A stretch of DNA of 13,470 nucleotides from CAYWHE01 sp964458125. Its GTDB lineage: Bacteria; Bacteroidota; Bacteroidia; AKYH767-A; OLB10. A program made the position numbers and the translations under genes. Position 1 is the stretch's first letter; each line of letters starts with the position of its first letter. Positions 1 through 7,843 of the stretch are shown piece after piece. A model generated the notes under the pieces. It worked only from the letters and a program-made list of their open reading frames with translations. It was not told the DNA's origin and ran no database searches. The stretch is from contig CAYWHE010000107.1 in assembly GCA_964458125.1 (NCBI GenBank), positions 1 to 13,470 of the forward strand, written 5' to 3'.

Positions 1-390
1 GGTGAGTTTTTGAATGTGCTCATCCCTGCTGACGAGCTCATTCCCCTGCTTACCTCCCTCCGGGATGAACCGGATCTTCAGTTCAATTATATGTTCTGCC
101 TGACCTGCATCGACTGGAAGGATCATCTGATGATGGTTTATCATCTGCAATCGAAGGAACATAAACATATTATCGTACTCAAAGCCCGGCTCAGCGACAG
201 GCTCCACGCCGAAATAGAAACGGTCAGCCACCTGTATAAAACGGCGGAGTTCCACGAACGGGAAGTCTTTGATCTTTTCGGCGTTAAATTTTTAAATCAC
301 CCGGATCTGCGGCGGCTTTTCCTGGATGAAGACTGGCCCGGTCATCCGCTGTTGAAAGACTACACCGATGAAAACATGATTGAGATATGA
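1..390 (+). CDS. nuoC: NADH-quinone oxidoreductase subunit C (complex I 30 kDa subunit), 5' partial
   Basis: This is the peripheral-arm subunit that packs against NuoD near the quinone site of complex I. It holds no cofactor. The reading frame is open to the first base of the window, and the residues before the first possible start (TTG at 10) still fit the family, so the true start lies upstream and 130 codons are seen here. The family is usually about 150-200 residues long. The diagnostic C-terminal block is complete: HEREVFDLFGVKF, then NHPDLRRLFLDEDW, then a PLLKDY-type end. The gene is separate from nuoD, unlike the fused nuoCD of E. coli, but the two overlap by four bases (ATGA), which implies translational coupling. 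The family call is secure; only the N-terminus is missing. Confidence 0.95.
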   Translation, partial: GEFLNVLIPADELIPLLTSLRDEPDLQFNYMFCLTCIDWKDHLMMVYHLQSKEHKHIIVLKARLSDRLHAEIETVSHLYKTAEFHEREVFDLFGVKFLNHPDLRRLFLDEDWPGHPLLKDYTDENMIEI

Positions 391-1508
391 AGTTGCTCGG
401 TGAAGATGTTTTAACGGAAGAAGGTGAGTTCATCATCAACATGGGTCCCCAGCACCCCTCCACCCATGGCGTGCTGCACCTGAAAATATGGGTTGACGGG
501 GAAACCATCAAACGCATTCAACCGCATCTCGGTTACATTCATCGCTCCATCGAAAAGATGAGCGAAAGCCTCTCGTACCGTAATTTCATTTTTGCCACCA
601 GCCGGATGGATTACATCTCGGCTCATATCAACAATGAAGCCTGCGCCCTGACCGTTGAGAAAGGACTGCAGGTGGAAGTTCCCGAACGCGTCAAAGTGGT
701 GCGCACCATCATTGCCGAACTCACCCGCCTGGCCTCCCATCAGCTCTGGTGGGGCTGTACGGGTCTCGACCTGGGCGCCGTCACCCCTTTCTTCTTCGCT
801 TTCCGTGAACGGGAGCTGATTTTGGAAATCATGGAAGAAACCTGCGGTGCAAGACTCACCCAGAACTACAACGTTCCCGGCGGGCTCATGTATGATATAC
901 ACCCGAATTTCCAGAAACGAACCAATGACGTCATCAGGGAGGTAAAGGCCAAACTGCATGAGTACGATGAATTGCTGACCGGAAACGTGATATTTGAAAA
1001 CCGTACGAAAGGCGTGGGCATACTTTCAAAGGAAGATGCCATCTCCTATGGCGTCACCGGTCCCTCGGGACGCGCCTCAGGCGTGAGTTGCGACATCCGC
1101 AAATGGGCTCCTTACAGCGCTTACGACCGGGTGACCTTTGATGAAATCACCCTGACGGATGGAGACTGTTACGCCCGTTACATGGTGCGCATGATGGAAA
1201 TGCGTCAGTCGGTGTCGATCATTGAGCAACTGATCGACAACATACCCGAGGGGGATTTCCAGGCTAAAACAAAAAATGTGATCAAACTTCCGAAAGGAGA
1301 ATTTTATCAGCGCGTGGAAACCGCCCGTGGCGAACTGGGGGTTTTTATAGTCAGTGACGGTGGCGCCAGCCCCTACCGGATTAAATACCGCTCACCCAAC
1401 TTCTCCAATCTTTCCGCTTTGCCCACCATGGGAAAAGGAGCCAAGATCGGGGATCTCATTGCCATCATGGCCACGCTCGACCTGATCATACCCGACATCG
1501 ACCGGTAG
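387..1508 (+). CDS. nuoD: NADH-quinone oxidoreductase subunit D (complex I 49 kDa subunit)
   Basis: NuoD forms the quinone-binding cavity with NuoB and NuoH at the base of the peripheral arm. The protein has 373 residues, slightly short of the usual 380-420, mainly at the N-terminus. Visible family motifs are GPQHPSTHGVLHL (20-32), whose histidine loop lines the quinone site; RMDYIS (73-78), whose Tyr76 matches the conserved quinone-headgroup tyrosine; the LASHQLWWGCTGLDLGA block (115-131); FRERELILEIMEE (139-151); GPSGRASGVSCDIRKW (215-230); and the C-terminal LDLIIPDIDR. The ATG start overlaps the nuoC stop by four bases. The next gene is nuoH rather than nuoE, and the 45-base spacer cannot hold nuoEFG. 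The motif matches are read from sequence; the residue roles are family knowledge. Confidence 0.97.
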   Translation: MKLLGEDVLTEEGEFIINMGPQHPSTHGVLHLKIWVDGETIKRIQPHLGYIHRSIEKMSESLSYRNFIFATSRMDYISAHINNEACALTVEKGLQVEVPERVKVVRTIIAELTRLASHQLWWGCTGLDLGAVTPFFFAFRERELILEIMEETCGARLTQNYNVPGGLMYDIHPNFQKRTNDVIREVKAKLHEYDELLTGNVIFENRTKGVGILSKEDAISYGVTGPSGRASGVSCDIRKWAPYSAYDRVTFDEITLTDGDCYARYMVRMMEMRQSVSIIEQLIDNIPEGDFQAKTKNVIKLPKGEFYQRVETARGELGVFIVSDGGASPYRIKYRSPNFSNLSALPTMGKGAKIGDLIAIMATLDLIIPDIDR

Positions 1509-1553
1509 CTATAACAGTATATCTATTCGAATAATCAATACCCGATTCCTCCA

Positions 1554-2648
1554 TTGAACAACCAACCCGCTTACAGTTTAAGTTCCATTGTGCAGTCCGT
1601 TCATGAAGGACTACGGGGGGTGATTCCCGGTTCAGCCGGGCTGATGATAACCGAAATGGTGCTGATTGGGGTTTTTCTGCTGGCTTTCCTGGTCATTCTT
1701 TGTTTTTTCCTCGGGTATATGGAGCGCAGGGTGGCCGCCTTTATGCAGATCCGCCTGGGTCCCAACCGGGTCGGGCCGAAGGGTACCCTGCAGATTGTAG
1801 CCGACACCATCAAATTGTTGTTCAAGGAAGGGCTCACTCCCAGTGCTTCCGATAAATTCCTGTTTAACCTGGCACCGTTTATCATGGTGGTGGCTTCCCT
1901 CCTGGCCGTAGCACCCCTGGCCTATGCCAACGGTTTGCAGCTATGGGACATCAACATAGGTGTATTATATGTCTCCGCGGTTTCATCCATCAGCGTCATC
2001 GGCATCCTGATGGCCGGATGGTCAAGCAGCAATAAATACTCCCTCATTGGCGCCATGCGAAGCGGGGCCCAGATTGTCAGCTATGAATTATCCATCGGGT
2101 TATCGCTGATCTCCATTGTCGTGCTGACGGGCAGCCTCAGCCTGGGTGATATCATCAACAGCCAGGTGAATGGCTGGTGGATTTTTAAGGGTCATATCCC
2201 GGTTCTGATATCCTTTGTGATTTTCCTGATCGCTTCAACAGCCGAAATCAACCGCGCTCCCTTCGACCTGGCCGAAGCGGAACAGGAGCTGACGGCCGGC
2301 TTTCACACCGAATATGCCGGCATGAAATTCGCCATGTTCCTGTTGTCGGAATACATCAACCTGTTCGTGGTATCCGCCATTGCAGCCACCATCTTCCTGG
2401 GCGGCTGGATGCCATTTCACATCGGCCACTGGGAAGCCTTTAACCACATCATGGATTTCATTCCTTCTTCCTTGTGGTTCTTCGGTAAAACATTTTTTAT
2501 CATCTTTGTGATCATGTGGTTCCGCTGGACCTTCCCCCGCCTTCGGATCGATCAGCTGCTGACCCTCGAATGGAAATACCTGCTCCCCATCAGTATGGTG
2601 AATTTATTATTGATAACCTGGATAGCCATTATGGGTTGGCATTTTTAA
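1554..2648 (+). CDS. nuoH: NADH-quinone oxidoreductase subunit H (membrane subunit at the Q-module interface)
   Basis: NuoH anchors the peripheral arm to the membrane arm and closes the quinone tunnel. The 364-residue protein is strongly hydrophobic, with about eight membrane segments, and is slightly longer than the usual 320-350. Signature blocks are YMERRVAAFMQIRLGPNRVG (55-74), followed by LQIVADTIKLLFKEG (79-93), and the acidic quinone-tunnel loop EINRAPFDLAEAEQELTAGF (231-250) running into HTEYAGMKFAMF (251-262). The end has FRWTFPRLRIDQLLTLEWK (323-341). The best start is TTG at 1554, which gives a short hydrophilic lead before the first helix. The next in-frame ATG encodes Met31, at the edge of that helix. 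No clear ribosome binding site is seen, as is common in Bacteroidota. It sits 45 bases after nuoD, in the place of nuoEFG. Confidence 0.96.
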   Translation: MNNQPAYSLSSIVQSVHEGLRGVIPGSAGLMITEMVLIGVFLLAFLVILCFFLGYMERRVAAFMQIRLGPNRVGPKGTLQIVADTIKLLFKEGLTPSASDKFLFNLAPFIMVVASLLAVAPLAYANGLQLWDINIGVLYVSAVSSISVIGILMAGWSSSNKYSLIGAMRSGAQIVSYELSIGLSLISIVVLTGSLSLGDIINSQVNGWWIFKGHIPVLISFVIFLIASTAEINRAPFDLAEAEQELTAGFHTEYAGMKFAMFLLSEYINLFVVSAIAATIFLGGWMPFHIGHWEAFNHIMDFIPSSLWFFGKTFFIIFVIMWFRWTFPRLRIDQLLTLEWKYLLPISMVNLLLITWIAIMGWHF

Positions 2649-2663
2649 TGTTTATAATGAATC

Positions 2664-2705
2664 GTTTGAAGTTTATAGTTTGAAGTTTGGAAAGTTGGAA
2701 AGATA
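2664..2705 (+). repeat. Degenerate heptamer repeat (GTTTGAA/GTTTATA type) in the nuoH-nuoI spacer
   Basis: An exact 11-base direct repeat, GTTTGAAGTTT, occurs at 2664-2674 and 2678-2688. The whole stretch reads as consecutive 7-base units: GTTTGAA, GTTTATA, GTTTGAA, GTTTGGA, AAGTTGG, AAAGATA, which decay toward the 3' end. It starts 15 bases after the nuoH stop and lies outside any reading frame I can support. Similar purine-rich GTTTNAA heptamer tracts are, from memory, familiar in intergenic DNA of Bacteroidota. The function is unknown. Confidence 0.6.
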
Positions 2706-2714
2706 AAAAACACA

Positions 2715-2768
2715 GGGAACGGAAAGTTCCCGCTGCGGGGATTGAATGGAAATCATTCCTTTACCCGC
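2715..2768 (+). other. Two adjacent hairpins between nuoH and nuoI
   Basis: The first hairpin is a perfect 6-bp stem, GGGAAC (2715-2720) with GTTCCC (2726-2731), closing a GGAAA loop. The second starts three bases later: an outer 5-bp stem GCGGG (2735-2739) with CCCGC (2764-2768), an internal loop, and an inner 5-bp stem GAATG (2744-2748) with CATTC (2754-2758) around GAAAT. Neither is followed by a T-run, so they do not look like intrinsic terminators. Possible roles are mRNA processing or stability control between the two halves of the operon, or the remnant of a REP-like element. The pairing is seen directly; the role is inference. Confidence 0.5.
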
Positions 2769-2874
2769 GAATAGTTACGGAAGTTGAACGAAGGCAAGTT
2801 TATCAATGAAGATTTAAAACCGTTTCGGTATAACCGTCAAATGGCATGGACCGGGTAAACGATCAGAAATCAGG

Positions 2875-3351
2875 ATGTTTTTAAAGGACTATTTTGTTAC
2901 CATATACAGGTCGGTAGCTTCCCTGCTGAAAGGCATGAAGCTGACCGGGTATTACTTTACCCATCTGAAAGAAATCAAAACCGAAGAATACCCGGATAAC
3001 CGGGCTACGCTTAAAATGTTCGACCGGTTCAGAGGGGAGGTGGTGATGCCGCATGATGAGCATAACGAACATCGCTGTACGGGTTGTCAGGCCTGCGAAA
3101 TTGCATGCCCGAACGGGACCATCAAGATCGTGACCAAACAGGAACTGATGCCCGACGGGAAAAAGAAAAAGCGCATTGATACATTTGTGTATCGTCTTGA
3201 TTTGTGTACGATGTGCAACCTCTGCATCATCGCCTGCCCGTCTGACGCCATAAAAATGGATCAGACCTTTGAGCACAGCGTTTACGATAAAAAGCAATTG
3301 AAGAAAATTCTGAATAAACCCGGATCCAAATTAATGGAAGGTGTTGAATAA
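2875..3351 (+). CDS. nuoI: NADH-quinone oxidoreductase subunit I (two [4Fe-4S] ferredoxin-like subunit)
   Basis: NuoI carries iron-sulfur clusters N6a and N6b, which pass electrons to the NuoB cluster N2 and then to quinone. Two complete CxxCxxCxxxCP motifs are visible: CTGCQACEIACP with Cys68, 71, 74 and 78, and CTMCNLCIIACP with Cys111, 114, 117 and 121. An amphipathic N-terminal segment (about 1-30) would lie along the membrane, as in other NuoI proteins. The spacing between motifs holds a Lys-rich insertion (PDGKKKKR, 93-100). At 158 residues it is a normal length. ATG at 2875 is the natural start. It follows nuoH after a 226-base spacer, the largest gap in this operon. Because NuoEFG are missing, NuoI may be closer to the point of electron entry than in classical complex I (inference). 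Confidence 0.96.
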   Translation: MFLKDYFVTIYRSVASLLKGMKLTGYYFTHLKEIKTEEYPDNRATLKMFDRFRGEVVMPHDEHNEHRCTGCQACEIACPNGTIKIVTKQELMPDGKKKKRIDTFVYRLDLCTMCNLCIIACPSDAIKMDQTFEHSVYDKKQLKKILNKPGSKLMEGVE

Positions 3352-3387
3352 AAAACCTGTTGAACCCCTTTCACCTGAAATAACCAC

Positions 3388-3903
3388 GTGAGCGCATCTG
3401 CAATTATTTTTTACCTGCTTTCAGCCATGATCCTGGGTGGAGGTCTGATGGCGGTGACGGCCCGGAAAATATTCCGGTCAGCCATTTACCTGCTTTTCTC
3501 CCTCATCGGTGTAGCCGGCATGTATTTCTGGCTGCACTATGAATTTATAGCAGCCGTTCAGATTGTCGTTTACATCGGGGGCATCATCGTCCTGATTATT
3601 TTCTCCATTTTCCTCACCCATGAATCGGGTGCGGATATGAAACGGCCTGTGGCTGCAAGGGCTGTATTTTCGGGACTGGCCGCTGCTTTTGGCTGTGGCC
3701 TGACCAGCCTGTTTTGTATACGTCAGCCCTTCCTGGCTTCGACCCGGCCGGCCCTGCTGCCGACCGCAGAAAGCATCGGCAAACAGATGTTAAGCACCAC
3801 TGAATTTGGTTACATGTTACCCTTCGAAGTGGTGAGTATCCTGTTGCTGGCGGCCATGATTGCCTGCATTGTGATTGCCATGAAAGTTAAATCAAAAACA
3901 TGA
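3388..3903 (+). CDS. nuoJ: NADH-quinone oxidoreductase subunit J (membrane subunit)
   Basis: NuoJ is a small membrane-arm subunit between NuoH and NuoK. It contributes to the hydrophilic axis that couples quinone chemistry to proton pumping. The 171-residue protein has about five hydrophobic helices. The most conserved part, EFIAAVQIVVYIGGIIVLII (52-71), is the family's third helix, with its tyrosine-glycine pi-bulge region (Tyr62, Gly64, Gly65). The last helix is at about 145-166 and is followed by a short Lys-rich tail. The start is GTG at 3388, 36 bases after nuoI. The stop overlaps the nuoK start by four bases (ATGA), so the two are probably translationally coupled. The central loop between helices 4 and 5 (about 110-140) shows little conservation, as is usual. 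Confidence 0.94.
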   Translation: MSASAIIFYLLSAMILGGGLMAVTARKIFRSAIYLLFSLIGVAGMYFWLHYEFIAAVQIVVYIGGIIVLIIFSIFLTHESGADMKRPVAARAVFSGLAAAFGCGLTSLFCIRQPFLASTRPALLPTAESIGKQMLSTTEFGYMLPFEVVSILLLAAMIACIVIAMKVKSKT

Positions 3904-4214
3904 CAGAACCCGGACTCCTCCACCTGTTGATTGTCAGTACGGCATTGTTTTTCATTGGCGTTTACGGGTTCCTTACCCGGCGCAACATGATCACCATGCT
4001 GATGGCCGTGGAACTCATCCTCAACAGCGCCAACATCAACTTCATTGCCTTTAATAAATACCTTTACCCGCATCAGCTGGAAGGATTGTTCTTCACCATC
4101 TTTATCATTGCCATTGCTGCCGCTGAAGCGGCCGTGGCCATAGCCATCATCATCCACCTGTACCGCATCAACAAGTCCATTGATGCCGGGGATGCCAGCA
4201 GCATGAAGTATTAA
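3900..4214 (+). CDS. nuoK: NADH-quinone oxidoreductase subunit K (membrane subunit)
   Basis: NuoK is a three-helix membrane subunit related to MrpC. It forms part of the E-channel next to NuoJ. At 104 residues it is the typical size. Both membrane glutamates known to matter in this family are present: Glu38 in MLMAVELILNSANINFIAF and Glu76 in IAAAEAAVAIAI. The arginine pair in GFLTRRNM (23-30), in the cytoplasmic loop, is also conserved. The ATG start lies inside the nuoJ stop (ATGA overlap), and nuoL follows 29 bases after its stop. Nothing is unusual, and the residue pattern predicts a working proton-path subunit. Confidence 0.96.
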   Translation: MTEPGLLHLLIVSTALFFIGVYGFLTRRNMITMLMAVELILNSANINFIAFNKYLYPHQLEGLFFTIFIIAIAAAEAAVAIAIIIHLYRINKSIDAGDASSMKY

Positions 4215-4243
4215 ATGCATTCACCCGAACCACACCATCACGC

Positions 4244-6232
4244 ATGACAGCCAGCGCACCACTTCCATACCTGCCCTTACCTGCAGCCGGTGATTTTACC
4301 TGGGTAGTGCTGATTCCCCTGCTTCCCCTGTTCACGTTTGTATTGCTTGGATTATTTGGAAGAAAATACCTGGGCGGTGTTTCAGGCATTTTGGGCACAC
4401 TCTCCCTGCTGGCATCCGCCGTGCTTTCATTGCGTATAGCCTGGCAGTATTTTTTTGAATTCGGGAAGCCGGAAGGTGTCTACCGCGCCTACGAACTCCT
4501 GAAAGTGACCTGGCTGAACTTTACGCCCTTAACCGCTGCTTCCGGAAACATTTCCATTGATCTGGGAATGATCCTGGATCCGGTGTCGGTCATGATGCTG
4601 GTGGTCGTCACCGTTGTTTCCCTGATGGTGCATGTTTTCAGCCTGGGGTATATGAAAGGGGAAGAGCGGTTTGCAACGTATTATGCCTTTCTCTCACTTT
4701 TCACCTTTTCCATGCTGGGGCTGGTCCTGTCAGTCAACATCTTCCAGCTTTATATGTTCTGGGAACTGGTTGGCGTGTCGTCTTTCCTGCTGATCGGGTA
4801 TTATTTTGAAAAGCCGTCGGCCGTAGCCGCCTCCAAGAAAGCCTTTATTGTAACACGCTTTGCCGACCTGGGGTTCCTGGCCGGAATTCTCCTGCTGGCC
4901 TATCATGCTCAAACCCTTGATTTCGGGGTGTTGATGGCGAGGCTTGGCCAAACCGATTCGGCCTGGGCCGGGCATGCCGCTGCAGCCACCTTCCTCGGAC
5001 TGGGCGGACTTACATGGGGTCTCCTGCTGGTCTTCCTGGGAGGCGCCGGCAAGTCGGCCATGTTTCCGTTTCACATCTGGCTGCCTGATGCCATGGAAGG
5101 CCCTACGCCTGTGTCGGCCCTCATCCATGCCGCCACCATGGTGGTTGCCGGTGTTTACCTGGTGGCTCGTTTGTTTCCCCTCTACGTGATGGATGAAACG
5201 GCTCATGCCGTGGTGATGGTGGTGGGCGTGTTTTCGGCTGTACTGGCCGCCGTAATCGCCTGTACCCAGACCGATATCAAACGCGTGCTGGCTTACAGCA
5301 CCATGTCACAGATTGGCTATATGATGTTTGCCATGGGCGTGTCGGGATACGGGGGAGAGGAAGGGCTCGGTTACATGGGTTCCCTGTTCCATCTCTTTAC
5401 GCATGCTTTCTTTAAGTCTCTCCTGTTTCTCGGTGCAGGGGCTGTGATTCACCTGGTACACAGCAATGAAATGGGCGATATGGGAGGGCTGCGGAAATAC
5501 ATGCCCGTTACCCACCTCACTTTTTTAATCGCCTGCCTGGCCATTTCCGGCATACCGCCATTCGCCGGTTTTTTCAGCAAGGAGGAGATCCTGCTGGCCT
5601 CCTTTCACCATTCCAAAATCATTTATGGCATAGCGTTACTCACTTCAGGCCTCACGGCTTTTTACATGTTTCGTTTGTACTTTTCCGTCTTCTGGAACAA
5701 GGAGGTGCATCTTCAGGATCATCACGGTGAAGGAACGGTCAGCATGAAAGTACCATTGGTGATCCTCGGCCTGCTCACGCTTGCAGCCGGGTTTGTCCCG
5801 TTTTCATCGTTTGTCACTTCCGATGGCCTGGCGCTGGAAACGCACCTGGATATTTTATTCAGCACAGCGCCCGTATTACTGGCTGCAGCCGGTATCGGGC
5901 TGGCCCTGTTCGTATACAAAAAGGCCGGCAGCCGTCCCGAAACCCTGGCCAAATCCATGGGTGGGCTTTACCGGGCAGCTTACCGGAAATTTTATGTGGA
6001 TGAACTGTATCTCTTCATCACTAAAAAAGTGATCTTCAACCTGGTCGGTAGACCGGCAGCATGGATCGATAAGCATCTTGTTGACGGGACCATGAACCTG
6101 GTGGCCCGGGGTACCGGTGTGTTTGCCTATCTCATCCGTGATCTGCAATCCGGACAATTGCAGCAATATGCCCTGGTGTTTTTTACAGGGCTCATCGGAA
6201 TTATCTTACTCTCCATTTATCTGTGGACCTGA
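4244..6232 (+). CDS. nuoL: NADH-quinone oxidoreductase subunit L (distal antiporter-like proton pump with lateral helix)
   Basis: NuoL is the distal antiporter-like proton-pumping subunit. Its C-terminal lateral helix runs back along NuoM and NuoN. The 662-residue protein is longer than the roughly 610 residues of the E. coli protein. Key sites are in place: Glu174 in FWELVGVSSFLLIGYY (helix 5), Lys270 in GGAGKSAMFPFHIWLPDAM (helix 7), the GPTPVSALIHAATMVVAGVY block (287-305), TDIKRVLAYSTMSQIGYM (343-360), the histidines and lysine of HLFTHAFFKSLLF (383-395), and Lys446 in FAGFFSKEEIL (helix 12). The C-terminal part (about 570-660), with KFYVDELYLFITKKVIF and a final hydrophobic helix, fits the lateral helix and anchor. 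The start is ATG at 4244, 29 bases after nuoK; nuoM starts 13 bases after its stop. The charged-residue set looks fully competent. Confidence 0.97.
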   Translation: MTASAPLPYLPLPAAGDFTWVVLIPLLPLFTFVLLGLFGRKYLGGVSGILGTLSLLASAVLSLRIAWQYFFEFGKPEGVYRAYELLKVTWLNFTPLTAASGNISIDLGMILDPVSVMMLVVVTVVSLMVHVFSLGYMKGEERFATYYAFLSLFTFSMLGLVLSVNIFQLYMFWELVGVSSFLLIGYYFEKPSAVAASKKAFIVTRFADLGFLAGILLLAYHAQTLDFGVLMARLGQTDSAWAGHAAAATFLGLGGLTWGLLLVFLGGAGKSAMFPFHIWLPDAMEGPTPVSALIHAATMVVAGVYLVARLFPLYVMDETAHAVVMVVGVFSAVLAAVIACTQTDIKRVLAYSTMSQIGYMMFAMGVSGYGGEEGLGYMGSLFHLFTHAFFKSLLFLGAGAVIHLVHSNEMGDMGGLRKYMPVTHLTFLIACLAISGIPPFAGFFSKEEILLASFHHSKIIYGIALLTSGLTAFYMFRLYFSVFWNKEVHLQDHHGEGTVSMKVPLVILGLLTLAAGFVPFSSFVTSDGLALETHLDILFSTAPVLLAAAGIGLALFVYKKAGSRPETLAKSMGGLYRAAYRKFYVDELYLFITKKVIFNLVGRPAAWIDKHLVDGTMNLVARGTGVFAYLIRDLQSGQLQQYALVFFTGLIGIILLSIYLWT

Positions 6233-6245
6233 TCACTCAACCGGA

Positions 6246-7754
6246 ATGATGACGAATTTATCCCTGCTTGTTCTCCTCCCCCTGGTGTCCTCACTGCTGG
6301 TTTTACTGTGCAGGAGCAATACCCAGGTCAGGTGGATATCCCTGGCCGGAGCGCTTGTGCAGCTGGTGATGGCATCCCTGCTGATGAAAGGGTACTATGC
6401 CGCACGCGCAGCGGGCCTGGACGCACAGCTGTTATTTGAACAGCGGTACCGGTGGTTCAGCGCCCTGAACATCGACTATGCCGTTGGCGTGGACGGCATC
6501 TCCATCATCATGATCATGATGACTGCTTTCGTTGTGCTGGCCGGCATACTTGTTTCCTGGAAAGTGGAGAAGCTGACGAAGGAGTTTTTCTTCCTGCTCC
6601 TGTTGCTAAGCATGGGTGCTTACGGATTTTTTATTTCCCTGGATCTGTTCACGATGTTTTTCTTCCTCGAAGTGGCCGTGATTCCCAAGTACCTGCTGAT
6701 AGCCATCTGGGGCAGCGGGAAGAAGGAATACAGCGCCATGAAACTGGCCCTGATGCTGATGGGCGGCTCAGCCCTGGTACTGGTGGGCTTGCTGATTACC
6801 TATTTCCATACAGACACCGGGAACGGCATTCACACCTTTGATTTGCAGACCATAGCCAGACAACATCTCCCGGCAGCTGTCCAGTTGCTGGCGTTTCCCT
6901 TCCTGTTTGCCGGGTTCGGTGTTTTTACGGCCCTGTTCCCGTTCCATACCTGGGTTCCTGACGGCCACTCCTCCGCGCCTACAGCGGCTTCGATGTTCCT
7001 GGCCGGAATTTCGATGAAGCTGGGCGGGTATGGCTGCCTCCGGGTAGCCACCTACCTGATGCCGGAAGCGGCGATCCATTATTCCTGGCTTATTGTCCTG
7101 CTGGCCACCATTGCGATTATCTATGGTGCCTTTGCCACACTCATGCAGCAGGACCTGAAATACATCAATGCCTATTCTTCCGTTTCGCATTGCGGGTTTA
7201 TCTTGCTGGGCATCGGCATGCTGACAAAAACCGCCCTCATCGGCGCCGTGATGCAAATGGTTTCGCATGGGGTGATGACGGCTCTCTTCTTTGCCTCCAT
7301 CGGCATGATCTATGACCGTACGCACACCAGGGAGGTATCCCGGCTTGGGGGATTGCTGAAAACGATTCCGTTTATTTCCAGCGTGTATATCATCTCCGGA
7401 TTATGTTCACTTGGCCTGCCCGGCTTCAGCGGTTTTGTATCCGAAATGACGGTGTTCATGGGCTCCTGGCAACGACCGGAATTGTTTTACCGGGTGGCTA
7501 CCCTGCTGGCCTGCGCCTCCATTGTGGTCACGGCCGTTTACATCCTGCGGGCCGCCGGACAGGCCGTGATGGGCCCCATTACCAATGATCATTATCTCCG
7601 TCTCGGCGACGCCACCATTACTGAGAAATCAGCCTCCGTCCTGCTGACTGGTGCCGTTCTGTCTATCGGGCTGGCCCCATTCTGGCTGATCGATCTGATT
7701 GCCCCGGACACCCAGCTGATAATGGAACAATTGTCTAAAAGTATGATGCCCTGA
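6246..7754 (+). CDS. nuoM: NADH-quinone oxidoreductase subunit M (middle antiporter-like subunit), altered helix-7 lysine
   Basis: NuoM is the middle antiporter-like proton-pumping subunit, here 502 residues, a normal length. The frame is open upstream into nuoL, but the ATGATG at 6246 gives the family-like N-terminus MMTNLSLLVLLP and a 13-base spacer, so I use that start. Visible sites are Glu142 in FLEVAVIPKYLLIAIWG (helix 5), FPFHTWVPDGHSSAPTAASM (231-250), Lys258 in ISMKLGGYG (helix 8), DLKYINAYSSVSHCGFIL (303-320), MVSHGVMTALFF (338-349) and Glu400 in LPGFSGFVSEMTVFMGSW (helix 12). Odd feature: the helix-7 lysine that precedes the FPFHTW motif in most NuoM proteins (Lys234 in E. coli) falls on Phe227 here, and an extra Lys148 lies six residues after Glu142. 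The alignment is by eye. The change may be typical of a Bacteroidota/Chlorobi-type NuoM. Confidence 0.95.
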   Translation: MMTNLSLLVLLPLVSSLLVLLCRSNTQVRWISLAGALVQLVMASLLMKGYYAARAAGLDAQLLFEQRYRWFSALNIDYAVGVDGISIIMIMMTAFVVLAGILVSWKVEKLTKEFFFLLLLLSMGAYGFFISLDLFTMFFFLEVAVIPKYLLIAIWGSGKKEYSAMKLALMLMGGSALVLVGLLITYFHTDTGNGIHTFDLQTIARQHLPAAVQLLAFPFLFAGFGVFTALFPFHTWVPDGHSSAPTAASMFLAGISMKLGGYGCLRVATYLMPEAAIHYSWLIVLLATIAIIYGAFATLMQQDLKYINAYSSVSHCGFILLGIGMLTKTALIGAVMQMVSHGVMTALFFASIGMIYDRTHTREVSRLGGLLKTIPFISSVYIISGLCSLGLPGFSGFVSEMTVFMGSWQRPELFYRVATLLACASIVVTAVYILRAAGQAVMGPITNDHYLRLGDATITEKSASVLLTGAVLSIGLAPFWLIDLIAPDTQLIMEQLSKSMMP

Positions 7755-7843
7755 ACAGGGTACAGTTTATGGTTAAAACAGTATAATCCATCATTCAGGC
7801 CGGAAGCAGCACCAGCCGCTCCCGGTCACATTCACGAAAAACG

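Noticed and set aside
10..12. TTG at position 10 as the nuoC start
   Set aside because: The frame continues to the window edge, and the family needs 20-60 more N-terminal residues, so the gene is partial rather than starting here.
411..959. 182-codon minus-strand ORF inside nuoD
   Set aside because: It lies wholly opposite a strongly conserved gene and shows no protein family features.
2653..2658. TATAAT just after nuoH as an internal promoter
   Set aside because: Bacteroidota housekeeping promoters do not use the standard -10 box, and no -35 partner is seen upstream.
2664..2705. Heptamer tract as a CRISPR array
   Set aside because: The units are contiguous 7-mers with no spacers, too short and too degenerate for CRISPR repeats.
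6117..6245. Upstream extension of the nuoM frame beginning inside nuoL
   Set aside because: It overlaps nuoL coding sequence by more than 110 bases and encodes no family-like N-terminus, whereas ATGATG at 6246 does.
6768..7325. 185-codon minus-strand ORF inside nuoM
   Set aside because: It is a shadow of nuoM, highly polar with Gln, Gly and Arg runs typical of antisense frames of membrane proteins.
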